This document shows, piece by piece, positions 1 to 8,349 of a stretch of DNA of 64,000 nucleotides (positions within the stretch are counted from its first letter, which is position 1; the number at the start of each line of letters is the position of its first letter). Where the stretch lies: the NCBI GenBank assembly GCA_045596365.1, contig JAZOCE010000001.1:1-64000 (forward strand), in the 5' to 3' direction. The translations under genes and the position numbers were made by a program. Source of the DNA: RGIG4079 sp045596365 (GTDB lineage: Bacteria > Bacteroidota > Bacteroidia > Bacteroidales > Muribaculaceae). A model generated the notes under the pieces. That model was not told where the DNA came from, did not search any database, and saw nothing but the letters and a program-made list of their open reading frames with translations.

Positions 1-276
1 GTCAGGGCTAAATTTGTCTCAGGCTATATCCCGACCGCAGCCGAGGCAAGGATGTGGGCGGACAAACTCTATAAGGCTTGTGCTCAAAACGCTTCGAGCA
101 TCGACCGGATGCAGGGAAGGGACATCCCGGGAAGCACACCCAATTTGCCGTTAATCACGGGCCGCACCACACATTGGTGGACTTATACCCACCGGGGGAT
201 AAAATATGAGTGCTACGTGAATGCCGAACTCGATTTGTTTGGACAATTCTGGTTCTATGTGAAGAGGAAAATGTAA
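1..276 (+). CDS. Hypothetical protein, 5'-truncated by window edge
   Basis: The frame is open from the first base, so only the last 91 residues are seen; the Met at base 52 is probably internal. The fragment is rich in Trp, Tyr and Phe near its end (HWWTYTH, FGQFWFYVKRKM). I recognise no domain. Its base composition differs sharply from what follows: by hand count 127 of the first 240 bases are G or C, whereas the genes after base 280 are visibly AT-rich. This suggests a different origin, such as the edge of an acquired element, but that is inference. The gap to the next gene holds no terminator I can support. Confidence 0.6.
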   Translation, partial: VRAKFVSGYIPTAAEARMWADKLYKACAQNASSIDRMQGRDIPGSTPNLPLITGRTTHWWTYTHRGIKYECYVNAELDLFGQFWFYVKRKM

Positions 277-398
277 AACAATAAAAATGAAAAGTTTGCT
301 TTTAATATTGAGTGGAGCAAAAAAGTAGTAATCAAAATACATATAAAGCGTACCCGAAAAGCTATAACAGAGTAGGAACAATTTTAAATTTAACAATC

Positions 399-734
399 AT
401 GAAAAAACTGTTTTTTGCATTAGCATGCGTAGCAGGATTATCTTTGTTGAGTGGCTGCGCAAAGTCCAAAGCCGATCATGTAATCGATGGCTTTGAAGAG
501 CTTGTTGAAGAGGTTGAAGCTAAAAAAGGAGAGTTAACTGCTGAAGAATGGAAAGCTATAGAGCAAGATTTTAACAAACGTTTTGAAGAACTCGGAATTG
601 ATAATATAGATGAGAGTGAATTCTCAACATTTGAAAAAATCGAACTTGCTGCTCTTGTGATGAGATGGGGTGCGGCTATGGCAGAATCGGCACCTACGTT
701 AATTGAGAGTTCTGCTGATGAGATGGAGAAATAA
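399..734 (+). CDS. Small acidic lipoprotein of unknown function
   Basis: A 111-residue protein. The first 20 residues form a lipoprotein signal peptide ending in the lipobox LLSGC, so Cys20 is the predicted lipidated residue. The mature part is short, Glu/Lys-rich and probably helical (EELVEEVEAKKGELTAEEW). A GTG at 312 would add 29 polar residues in front of the signal peptide, so ATG 399 is the better start. It is first of three same-strand genes with gaps of 18 and 34 bases, likely one operon. I do not recognise the family. Its acidic helical character could fit a small periplasmic or envelope-associated protein, but no function can be assigned. Confidence 0.75.
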   Translation: MKKLFFALACVAGLSLLSGCAKSKADHVIDGFEELVEEVEAKKGELTAEEWKAIEQDFNKRFEELGIDNIDESEFSTFEKIELAALVMRWGAAMAESAPTLIESSADEMEK

Positions 735-752
735 AACCATAAAAATTTAACC

Positions 753-1436
753 ATGAAAAAGATAGAGAATATATTATGTATAGTTGTTTTATTTGTATTG
801 GTCTCTTGTGGAGGGAACAAAACTGATAAAGTAACGGCAGATGATATAAAAAAAGTTGTAGAGACAAGCGTATTTGGTGAGCGGTCAAAGGATGCTTGTG
901 AAGCTGCATTTGATGGAGTTGGGATTTCAATCAATGATATTGAGCCCGATTATAAATATCTTGATGTCGATACTTTAAAAATTTATCATGGGATGATAAA
1001 TGCCGGTCGTTATGAAGGTTCGGTTATATTTATTAAATCTGATATGAGTGATGTGAGTCGTGAAGAGTTTGAAGCTTATGTCCGTAAAATATATGCTTTA
1101 ACACAAACAATATCTGATACAAAAAATGTAATTTATGGATTTGAAAAGAAAAACACTCTTGACGATGCTGAATCAGAGTGGTCTGTTGACGATATCCTTG
1201 CTCAAAAAATATTAGGATTTAATTTAAGCGCTTATGATTGGGGTTGGAAATTTGATGGAAATTTTAAACGCATGAGTGTCGAATTAATTGATGCCAATAA
1301 GAAATATCCGGCACGTTTGAAGGTCCATTTCTATGATGCGCTTCAGAAATCATTTGATGAAACGATGAAAGATGCAGAAAAAGCTCTTGAAGACCCTGAA
1401 GTACAGAAAGCAATTAAAGATGCTTTTGGTAAATAG
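753..1436 (+). CDS. Lipoprotein of unknown function
   Basis: A 227-residue protein with a lipoprotein signal (basic MKKIEN start, hydrophobic core, lipobox LVSC at about residues 16-19). A charged mature part with a soluble mixed fold follows. Near residues 135-150 there is an acidic stretch, and the C-terminus is a charged helix (KDAEKALEDPEVQKAIKDAF). It begins 18 bases after the upstream lipoprotein gene and is followed 34 bases later by a zinc-ribbon membrane protein, so the three are probably cotranscribed. Both lipoproteins should sit at the envelope. I do not recognise the family and assign no activity. Confidence 0.75.
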   Translation: MKKIENILCIVVLFVLVSCGGNKTDKVTADDIKKVVETSVFGERSKDACEAAFDGVGISINDIEPDYKYLDVDTLKIYHGMINAGRYEGSVIFIKSDMSDVSREEFEAYVRKIYALTQTISDTKNVIYGFEKKNTLDDAESEWSVDDILAQKILGFNLSAYDWGWKFDGNFKRMSVELIDANKKYPARLKVHFYDALQKSFDETMKDAEKALEDPEVQKAIKDAFGK

Positions 1437-1470
1437 AAAGAAAATGAGTATTAATATTAAAATTTAAGTT

Positions 1471-1926
1471 ATGAAATATTGTAGCAATTGTGGAAATAAA
1501 ATAGAAGAAGGTGTAAAATTCTGTCCATCATGTGGAAATTCGGCAAATGCATGTGCTACGCCAACAAATACCACTACAGAAGGATATGACAAAGATGATA
1601 TTGAGCAAAACAAAGTGATGGGTGTTCTTGCATATTTAGGAATACTCGTATTGATACCCATCTTAGCAGCAAAAGAATCAAAATTTGCGCGTTTTCATGC
1701 CAATCAGGGTTTGATATTGTGTATTGCCGCAATTCTGTATGGTGTTGCTTATAGTGTGTTGACAAGTATTATTTTGGCTATTTCATGGCGATTATATTTC
1801 CTTGTTAGCATATTGGGATTTGTTGGTATTGTGTTTGCTGTACTATGTGTAATAGGCATAATAAATGTTGTCAATGGTCAAGCAAAAGAGTTACCTGTAA
1901 TAGGCAAATATCGAATCTTGAGATAA
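1471..1926 (+). CDS. Zinc-ribbon membrane protein, DUF4870-like
   Basis: A 151-residue protein. It opens with a zinc ribbon of two CxxC knuckles (YCSNCG at residues 3-8 and FCPSCG at 17-22). A short polar linker and three to four hydrophobic segments follow (about residues 48-62, 72-95, 97-130). The stretch KFARFHANQGL before the second hydrophobic segment resembles the conserved FHAnQ-type motif of DUF4870/Tic20-like small membrane proteins. It is the last gene of a three-gene operon and a stem-loop terminator follows its stop. Role unknown; the ribbon should face the cytoplasm. Confidence is high that it is a gene and moderate for the family. Confidence 0.75.
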   Translation: MKYCSNCGNKIEEGVKFCPSCGNSANACATPTNTTTEGYDKDDIEQNKVMGVLAYLGILVLIPILAAKESKFARFHANQGLILCIAAILYGVAYSVLTSIILAISWRLYFLVSILGFVGIVFAVLCVIGIINVVNGQAKELPVIGKYRILR

Positions 1927-1945
1927 TACAACAAATGCCATAGTG

Positions 1946-1980
1946 AAGAAAGGGTTTCTCATTACGAGATGCCCTTTCTT
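1946..1980. terminator. Bidirectional terminator between convergent genes
   Basis: AAGAAAGGG (1946-1954) pairs exactly with CCCTTTCTT (1972-1980), and an inner TCTC/GAGA pair lengthens the stem. It lies between the zinc-ribbon gene (plus) and the ABC-F gene (minus); the ABC-F stop codon uses the last base of the right arm. Confidence 0.75.
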
Positions 1981-3842
1981 TACTCTTTTTCGGAGAGTTC
2001 AAGCCAGCGGAATTCTTTTTCATCAATGAGCTCTTTCAACTCATTGTAGCGAGCTGACTTTTCAATGATGTCAGGTATCTCGCTTCCGCTGTTGAACAAA
2101 GCATCAAGAGAGTCTTTCTCCGCATTAAGCAATTCCAAGTCGGCAATGAGCTGTTCAAGCTCCTTTTTCTCTTTATAGGTTAATTTTGCCGATCGGTCGG
2201 TGCGTGGTTTCTCGGCTGTGGTAGTTGCCTGCTTGCTATTTGTTTCGATAGCGAGTTTAGCTCTTTCCGATGCCCATGTGCGATAGTCGCTGTAGTTGCT
2301 GGGGAAGTCTTTAATTATCCCGTTTCCTTCAAAAATAAAGAGGTGGTCAACAATATTGTCAAGGAAGTAGCGATCATGGGAAATAACGATGACGCACCCT
2401 TTAAATGAGCATAGATAATCTTCAAGTATCCCAAGTGTAACAATATCGAGGTCGTTTGTAGGCTCGTCGAGGATGAGGAAATTAGGTGAGCGCATCAACA
2501 CCGATGCGAGATGTAAGCGACATCGTTCACCACCACTAAGGGTGTGGATGTACTTCTGTTGGTCGGCAGGGGAGAATAGGAAGTGTTGCAGAAATTGCAT
2601 GGGGGAGTAGTGTCGGTCTCCGTTTATTACAACATCTTCGGCAATTTCTGTAATGGCATCAATTACTCGTTTATTTTCATCAAAAGCAATTCTATCTTGG
2701 CTATAGTATCCAAACTTTACAGTTTCACCAACGTTCCACTCTCCGCTATCATTGGGGATAATCCCTTGCAGTAATTTAATAAATGTAGATTTGCCTGCAC
2801 CATTGTTGCCGATTATACCCAGCTTTTCATAACGAGCAAATGTATAGGTGAAATCGTCAAGAATTACTTTATCTCCGAAACGTTTTGAAATCCCAACGGC
2901 TTCAAAAATTTTAGAGCCTATATATGAGGATTTTACATCAAGAGAAACATTTTCTTCTTTTAGATTAATGCGGGAACGATCTTTTAAATCATAGAATGCA
3001 TCAATGCGATATTTGGCTTTCCCTGCACGGGCTTGTGGTTGCCGGCTCATCCATTCTTGTTCGCGACGCAATGTGTTTTTTACCTTGGCAAGTTCGGCAG
3101 CCATTGCTTCAATGCGTTCACGTCGACGACGCAGATAATAGTCATAATTGCCATCATAGCTATAAATCTGTTGATTATCTATTTCAATGATTTTATTGCA
3201 GATGCGGTCAAGGAAATATCGGTCATGAGTAACCATTAGAAGGGTAACGCGTGAACGTTTCAAGTACTCTTCAAGCCATTCAATAATTTCAATGTCAAGG
3301 TGGTTTGTAGGCTCGTCAAGGATAATTAATTCCGGTTCTTCAAGAATGACACGAGCAAGAGCCACGCGCTTGCGTTGACCGCCTGACATTTTTGTAATGG
3401 GAGTATTTAGATCAAAGATTTTCAGCTGGGTTAGCAACTGCTTTAATCGGTCTTCATAATCCCAAGCCCCGGCTACATCCATCAATTGAATAGCCTTGTT
3501 AATGTTGTCGCTATTGCCAGAGGATAGCGCTTGTTCATAATGACTGATAGTTTGAGCCATCTTGCTGTCATCGTGCATACAAGCATCTATAACTGTTGCG
3601 TTATCGGCAAAGTTTGGTATTTGTTCGAGAATACTCACTCGTAAGTCGTTCCGAAAAGTGATTTTTCCGCTGTCGGGACTCTCTTTTCCGCTAATAATAT
3701 TTAATAGCGTACTTTTTCCTGTGCCATTTTTAGCTATTATCCCTATTTTTTCACCCTCGTTTACGCCAAAAGTTATGTCGGCAAATAGGATTCTGTCGCC
3801 ATAACTTTTTGTGAGATTTTCTATTTGAAGATAGCTTGCCAT
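1980..3842 (-). CDS. ABC-F family ATPase (Uup-like)
   Basis: A 620-residue soluble protein with two ABC ATPase domains and no membrane segments, the hallmark of ABC-F ribosome-associated factors. Domain 1 has Walker A AKNGTGKST (37-45), signature SGGQ (153-156) and Walker B LIILDE (172-177). Domain 2 has GNNGAGKST (345-353), SGGE (435-438) and FLILDE (455-460). A basic arm/linker at about 235-290 (YYLRRRRERIEAM, AKVKNTLRREQEW) and a C-terminal coiled coil from about 550 match the Uup subgroup. Members act on stalled translation or ribosome assembly; the exact role here is inferred. The acquired-resistance subfamilies usually lack the C-terminal coiled coil, so a housekeeping role is likelier. 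It is transcribed as a single gene. Confidence 0.9.
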   Translation of the reverse strand: MASYLQIENLTKSYGDRILFADITFGVNEGEKIGIIAKNGTGKSTLLNIISGKESPDSGKITFRNDLRVSILEQIPNFADNATVIDACMHDDSKMAQTISHYEQALSSGNSDNINKAIQLMDVAGAWDYEDRLKQLLTQLKIFDLNTPITKMSGGQRKRVALARVILEEPELIILDEPTNHLDIEIIEWLEEYLKRSRVTLLMVTHDRYFLDRICNKIIEIDNQQIYSYDGNYDYYLRRRRERIEAMAAELAKVKNTLRREQEWMSRQPQARAGKAKYRIDAFYDLKDRSRINLKEENVSLDVKSSYIGSKIFEAVGISKRFGDKVILDDFTYTFARYEKLGIIGNNGAGKSTFIKLLQGIIPNDSGEWNVGETVKFGYYSQDRIAFDENKRVIDAITEIAEDVVINGDRHYSPMQFLQHFLFSPADQQKYIHTLSGGERCRLHLASVLMRSPNFLILDEPTNDLDIVTLGILEDYLCSFKGCVIVISHDRYFLDNIVDHLFIFEGNGIIKDFPSNYSDYRTWASERAKLAIETNSKQATTTAEKPRTDRSAKLTYKEKKELEQLIADLELLNAEKDSLDALFNSGSEIPDIIEKSARYNELKELIDEKEFRWLELSEKE

Positions 3843-3861
3843 ATCAAAAATATTCTTTTAT

Positions 3862-3887
3862 AAAAAAGGCAGTATTCAAACTGCCTT
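3862..3887 (-). terminator. Intrinsic terminator downstream of tRNA-Thr
   Basis: GGCAGT (3868-3873) pairs with ACTGCC (3880-3885) around a 6-base loop, and A/T pairs extend it to AAGGCAGT/ACTGCCTT. On the minus strand the stem is followed by a run of T. It ends the unit that contains tRNA-Thr. Confidence 0.8.
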
Positions 3888-3891
3888 CATG

Positions 3892-3965
3892 AGCCGCGAG
3901 CGGGAGTCGAACCCGCGACCTTTTCGTTACGAATGAAACGCTCTAACCAACTGAGCTATTGCGGC
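3892..3965 (-). tRNA. tRNA-Thr (anticodon CGU)
   Basis: A 74-base cloverleaf read on the minus strand. The anticodon loop is TTCGTAA, giving anticodon CGT (reads ACG). The D-arm is GCTC-AGTTGGTTA-GAGC, the variable loop AGGTC, and the T-arm GCGGG-TTCGACT-CCCGC. The acceptor is GCCGCAA with TCGCGGC and the discriminator base is T; no CCA is encoded. Two internal mismatches are visible: A6-C67 in the acceptor and A31-C39 closing the anticodon loop. It begins only 19 bases after the DUF4270 stop codon, so it may be processed from that mRNA or driven from a promoter inside that gene. Confidence 0.93.
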
Positions 3966-3984
3966 TGATGTTCGCAATCAAGAG

Positions 3985-5367
3985 TTAATTAGATATTGTC
4001 TGTTTGCTATATGTAAATTTAATTTTAGCATCATAAAGATTCAGTTTTACCATTGCTGGAGCTTCAACGTATGGAGTAATATCATTGATATATGTTGTTG
4101 AAGAATAGTAATAACTTGATCCGGAACTTTCAGTCGATAGACTTATTGGAGTAAGAGTAAATGTTACATCTTCATCAGTAATTTCTTCTTTATTAGCTAA
4201 TTCAATTATGTATTGTCTCATATCAGAGAATACATATTTTTGTGTAGTATTATCGTATGTTGCGTAAAATGAGGACTTATCATCGGTTATATCTCCATTT
4301 TCGAAGAATTCATCCTTTTTGCTTGATTGTACTAATAATAAATAGGGTGGAGGAGTGATGCCATTACTATTAGATATTTCTTCAGCAGGAATTTCAAATG
4401 AAAGGGCATTGATGATAGATATATTGCCTTTATTGTTATTGTAATTTTCAATTATTTCTCTTCCTGGGAACATGATTTTAACATCCATCCCTGCGGGCGC
4501 AACAATTATCGCATTTGTTTCAGATAGTGATTTAAGTTGGTCTGACATATAAAATGTAATATTGTTGTTTGAAATAACCTCAGGTGTAATAGCAAAATAG
4601 TTGCCTTCTTTGTTATATGTTGTGTCTCTGTTTGTATCTTCGATTTTTACAGTTTTACGATAATACATTTTTACTTCAGTCGCGTTAATCTTCATAATTC
4701 TACCGCTCCCGAAATTATTTGATATGTACAAACCCGGAAACCATTTCGCAAATTCAGAAGGATTTAAATATATGCTTGGGTTTTCTTTGTATTTTGTAAA
4801 GAATTCACGTGCTAATGATACCGGTAATTTTATTTCGATAAAACGATGTGTAAGTTCTGCTATAGAGTCTGATAGTCCTAATGCATTTGCAGAGTAAATA
4901 GTAGAGCCAATTAAATCATTATTATCATAATAATCTATTGGGTCAAAATTGCTATATATGGGGCTTGGTAATACAGAATTAGGCTTTAAACGATAAACAT
5001 TTACTCCCATAGGTACAATTGAATCACCAGTATACCCCCCCATTGGAATGTAAAGTTTCAATTTTATAGAATCAATATCATTAACTGTTACTCCTGTTGT
5101 GTCAATTTTTCCAGTGGGCATTAATTGAGTAATGATATCAGATTTTAGATATCCATATTCTTTTGTGTCAATTATGCCAAGCATTTGAGTGAGTGTGCGT
5201 GATTGAACGCGGTTGTTTTCTATTGATTTCCCTGTAACTGTATATGATGAATCCATTACAATCTCAATCTCATCTTCGATAATTGAGCTCCCTATGGTCG
5301 TCGTTTCTTCGCATGAAACGAGTGAGATTATAAATAAGCTACTAAAAAGTATTTTAGAAAATCTCAT
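3985..5367 (-). CDS. DUF4270 domain lipoprotein
   Basis: A 460-residue exported protein. The signal peptide ends in lipobox LVSC (about residues 16-19), followed by an acidic mature N-terminus (EETTTIGSSIIEDE). The motifs DSSY, MLGIIDTKEYGYLKSDIITQ and DIDSIKLKLYIP fit the Bacteroidota-specific DUF4270 family. These are beta-rich envelope proteins of unknown function. It starts 27 bases after the stop of the short glycogen-synthase-like gene and is probably cotranscribed with it, a pairing I know from other Bacteroidales. Family assignment is from motif recall and length; no activity is known. Confidence 0.85.
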   Translation of the reverse strand: MRFSKILFSSLFIISLVSCEETTTIGSSIIEDEIEIVMDSSYTVTGKSIENNRVQSRTLTQMLGIIDTKEYGYLKSDIITQLMPTGKIDTTGVTVNDIDSIKLKLYIPMGGYTGDSIVPMGVNVYRLKPNSVLPSPIYSNFDPIDYYDNNDLIGSTIYSANALGLSDSIAELTHRFIEIKLPVSLAREFFTKYKENPSIYLNPSEFAKWFPGLYISNNFGSGRIMKINATEVKMYYRKTVKIEDTNRDTTYNKEGNYFAITPEVISNNNITFYMSDQLKSLSETNAIIVAPAGMDVKIMFPGREIIENYNNNKGNISIINALSFEIPAEEISNSNGITPPPYLLLVQSSKKDEFFENGDITDDKSSFYATYDNTTQKYVFSDMRQYIIELANKEEITDEDVTFTLTPISLSTESSGSSYYYSSTTYINDITPYVEAPAMVKLNLYDAKIKFTYSKQTISN

Positions 5368-5394
5368 AATATAATGTGATATTATATAGTGGTA

Positions 5395-6207
5395 CTATAG
5401 TGATGCATAAAAGTTGGCGTAGGCGTCGACAAAATCTTCTTCTCCGGGGAATGAAAGGAATGGCTTACCTGATGTTTTGATATATTCTTCCAATTCGAGA
5501 GATATTTCGGCTGATGCTTGCACAATGGCATCAGCATAGTCTATAGCTAACTTGTTTAATGCGAGATAATCAACCGGATTATTAGCAATAGTTTTGAGAT
5601 CATCTTCGCTAAATCCATCCATTTTTAGCTTTTCTTGTAAACGTGAATTTAATGTTCCGTCAAATTGCTCATCATGTACGGCATATACTATTTTAGAAGA
5701 ACGGAATGAAGGATCTTCATTATAAATGCGCTTTAGATACATTGGCGCTAATGCAGAAATCCATCCGGAGCAATGTACTATAGTTGGTTCCCAACGAAGT
5801 TTTTTTACGGTTTCAACAACACCACGCACATAGAACATTATGCGTTCATCGTTTTCTTCAGGATATTTTTTTATTTCAAGTTCTTTTTCTTCACTACTAT
5901 GGTGCATGAAATAATCCTCATTGTCTATAAAATAGACTTGCATTCGTGCGGGTTGTAGTGTTGCAACTTTAATGATTAACGGATGGTCGGTATCATCAAT
6001 AATCAAGTTCATCCCTGATAGGCGAATGACTTCGTGCAATTGATTGCGACGTTCATTTATACATCCATATTTGGGCATAAATGTACGCACCTCATAACCT
6101 TTTTCTTGAATACTTTGCGGAAGCTTTTGCCCTAATACCGATATTGGAGTTTTAGGTAGATAAGGCGTAATTTCTTGCGAAATGTATAGTACTTTATTTG
6201 TTGCCAT
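5395..6207 (-). CDS. Glycogen/starch synthase N-terminal domain protein (GT5-like)
   Basis: A 270-residue protein equal to the N-terminal Rossmann half of GT5 glycogen synthases: LYISQEITPYLPKT near the start, a GYEVRTFMPKYG segment, IVHCSGWISALAP (equivalent of the family's xHxHDWxxA region) and YAVHDEQFDGTL. Full GT5 enzymes are about 480 residues and carry a C-terminal nucleotide-sugar domain that is absent here, so stand-alone catalysis is doubtful. Start: an in-frame upstream start at 6330 would lie before the promoter motif TATCTTTG at 6234-6241, so ATG 6207 is preferred. The downstream neighbour is a DUF4270 lipoprotein. Confidence 0.85.
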   Translation of the reverse strand: MATNKVLYISQEITPYLPKTPISVLGQKLPQSIQEKGYEVRTFMPKYGCINERRNQLHEVIRLSGMNLIIDDTDHPLIIKVATLQPARMQVYFIDNEDYFMHHSSEEKELEIKKYPEENDERIMFYVRGVVETVKKLRWEPTIVHCSGWISALAPMYLKRIYNEDPSFRSSKIVYAVHDEQFDGTLNSRLQEKLKMDGFSEDDLKTIANNPVDYLALNKLAIDYADAIVQASAEISLELEEYIKTSGKPFLSFPGEEDFVDAYANFYASL

Positions 6208-6233
6208 TAAATTGATTAAAAGAAAATTATTTG

Positions 6234-6241
6234 CAAAGATA
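6234..6241 (-). promoter_or_regulatory. Promoter -7 element for the GT5-like/DUF4270 unit
   Basis: TATCTTTG on the minus strand fits the Bacteroidota -7 consensus TAnnTTTG and lies 26 bases upstream of ATG 6207. No clear -33 TTTG at the expected spacing. Confidence 0.5.
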
Positions 6242-6337
6242 GCGATTTTTTTTCGATTAGGCATTGTTAAGATGGTTGTCTTGTAACATTTTCCTGTTAA
6301 AAAAATCATAAAACTATTTTTTTTTCTCATCTTGTAC

Positions 6338-6345
6338 TAACTTTG
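6338..6345 (+). promoter_or_regulatory. Promoter -7 element for the dsbD operon
   Basis: TAACTTTG fits TAnnTTTG and lies 39 bases before the dsbD ATG. The -33 region is T-rich but has no exact TTTG. Confidence 0.5.
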
Positions 6346-6384
6346 CATGAGATTTTAATAGCTAATATAACACTATAAAATAAT

Positions 6385-8346
6385 ATGCAACGAATTTTTT
6401 CTTTAGTCATAGGCATTATCGCCTTTTTTTGTGTATCAAATGCTCAATTACAGACACCCATTACATGGATAACATCGTTAGTTATGACCTCAGATAATGA
6501 GGGTGAGATTAAATTCGATGCCGCGATAGAAGATGGATGGCATTTATATGCTCTAACGTTGCCAGAAGGAGGCCCAAATCCAACTAAAATTGTGTTTGAT
6601 ACTCTTGACGGAGTAGAGCTTTTGGGCGAAATTACTCCATCAGTAATACCAACAGAAAGCGTTGATATGATTTTTAATTTGGAACTTGGTTGGTGGACAT
6701 CTAATGTGTCTCTTGTGCAGAAGTTTAAACTTGTTGGAGATGGGAACTATAATATTTCCGGAAAAATTGTTTACCAAGGTTGTAATGATGAAAGTTGTAT
6801 TCCTCCGACAAAGGAACTATTTGAATTTATCAAAGGTAACGCAATCGCAAAAACAAAAGTGGAAACTGTAGCTGTTGCTGAAGAAAAGGACAAAACCGCT
6901 TCAAATCCAGACTCTTGGTGGGTTCCGGTCGTTGTCCCAGCTTCAGAAGAGTCTGCGCCACAATCAACTGCAGATGCCCCATGGTGGGAAATTTTCTTGT
7001 GGGGATTTTTAGGTGGTCTTGCAGCATTGATTACTCCATGTGTGTGGCCTTTGATACCAATGACAGTAAGCTTCTTCTTAAAGAAAAATGATTCAAAAGC
7101 TAAATCTATCAGAGATGCGGTAACTTATGGAATTAGTATTATAGTGATTTATTTAGTTTTAGGATTAGCTGTTACTATCATATTCGGTGCAGGGAAATTA
7201 AATGAGTTAGCAACTAATGCTACCTTTAATCTCATTTTCTTTGCTCTTTTAGTTGTATTTGGAATTTCATTTTTGGGCGCATTTGATATTAAGTTGCCAT
7301 CAAAATGGTCTAATGCTATTGATAATAAGGCGGAGAAAACAACCGGGTTGTTGAGTATATTCTTTATGGCATTTACTCTTGCATTAGTGTCATTCTCATG
7401 TACAGGTCCATTGATTGGAACATTGTTGGTAGAAGCTGCATCTATTGGCAATTTAACAGGACCGGCTATTGGAATGGCTGGGTTTGCTATTGCATTGGCA
7501 GTTCCGTTTACATTGTTTGCGATTTTCCCCTCAATGTTGAAAGAATTGCCACGTTCTGGAGGTTGGCTTAATTCGGTAAAAGTTGTTCTCGGATTCTTAG
7601 AATTGGCACTTGCCTTGAAATTCCTTTCAGTTGCTGATTTGTGTGAAGGTTGGGGTATCTTAGATAGAGAGGTATTCCTTGTGTTGTGGATAGTAATATT
7701 TGCATTACTTGGGATGTATCTACTTGGTAAGTTGAAATTTTCTCACGATTCAGATATTGAATATGTATCAATTCCTCGTTTCTTCCTTGCTCTCGTATCA
7801 TTTAGCTTTGCGATGTATTTAATCCCCGGATTGTGGGGTGCACCACTAAAGAGTGTGAGTGCATTTGTACCACCATTAAAAACTCAGGATTTTAATCTTT
7901 ACGGAGGTGGATTTAAAGAGTTTGATGATTATGAAGAAGGAATGCGTTATGCTCAAGAACATAATATGCCTGTGTTGATGGACTTTACTGGTTACGGCTG
8001 TGTGAATTGTCGTAAAATGGAGAGTGCGGTGTTTGACACAGAACAAGTGCGTAAAGTGTTAGAAGATAACTATGTGCTAATTAAACTTGTAACTGATGAC
8101 AAAACAGAACTATCTAATCCGTATAAAGTAATCGAGGATGGAAAAGATGTTTTAATAGAAACTGTTGGTGAAAAATGGTCTTATCTGCAACGTCATAAAT
8201 TTAGTGCAAGTACACAGCCTTATTATGTTGTTCTTGATAATGTAGGGAATGCTATATCTCCATATCGTTCTTATGATGCAAATGAAAATGTTGAAGATTT
8301 CAAGAATTGGTTGTTGAAAGGAGTTGAAGAGTACAAAACGAAATAA
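6385..8346 (+). CDS. dsbD: Thiol:disulfide interchange protein DsbD
   Basis: A 653-residue inner-membrane reductant conduit that passes electrons from cytoplasmic thioredoxin to periplasmic thiol proteins. A signal peptide is followed by the N-terminal alpha domain with the Cys pair in GCNDESC (about residues 132-137). The central membrane domain has about eight segments with one Cys in TPCVWPLIP and one in SFSCTGP. The C-terminal thioredoxin fold has GCVNC (Cys539 and Cys542). All three Cys pairs of a full DsbD are present. It is the first gene of a tight five-gene unit; mazG follows after 3 bases. The linkage to nucleotide and topoisomerase genes has no obvious functional logic. Confidence 0.95.
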   Translation: MQRIFSLVIGIIAFFCVSNAQLQTPITWITSLVMTSDNEGEIKFDAAIEDGWHLYALTLPEGGPNPTKIVFDTLDGVELLGEITPSVIPTESVDMIFNLELGWWTSNVSLVQKFKLVGDGNYNISGKIVYQGCNDESCIPPTKELFEFIKGNAIAKTKVETVAVAEEKDKTASNPDSWWVPVVVPASEESAPQSTADAPWWEIFLWGFLGGLAALITPCVWPLIPMTVSFFLKKNDSKAKSIRDAVTYGISIIVIYLVLGLAVTIIFGAGKLNELATNATFNLIFFALLVVFGISFLGAFDIKLPSKWSNAIDNKAEKTTGLLSIFFMAFTLALVSFSCTGPLIGTLLVEAASIGNLTGPAIGMAGFAIALAVPFTLFAIFPSMLKELPRSGGWLNSVKVVLGFLELALALKFLSVADLCEGWGILDREVFLVLWIVIFALLGMYLLGKLKFSHDSDIEYVSIPRFFLALVSFSFAMYLIPGLWGAPLKSVSAFVPPLKTQDFNLYGGGFKEFDDYEEGMRYAQEHNMPVLMDFTGYGCVNCRKMESAVFDTEQVRKVLEDNYVLIKLVTDDKTELSNPYKVIEDGKDVLIETVGEKWSYLQRHKFSASTQPYYVVLDNVGNAISPYRSYDANENVEDFKNWLLKGVEEYKTK

Positions 8347-8349
8347 TTT

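Noticed and set aside
288..329. Short frame reading MKSLLLILSGAKK between the first two genes
   Set aside because: Only 13 codons; it looks like a signal-peptide start but stops at once. It could be a relic, but nothing else supports it.
476..934. Antisense frame of 152 codons across two lipoprotein genes
   Set aside because: Both sense genes have lipoprotein signals and sensible composition; the antisense product is Ser-rich and low in complexity, a typical shadow.
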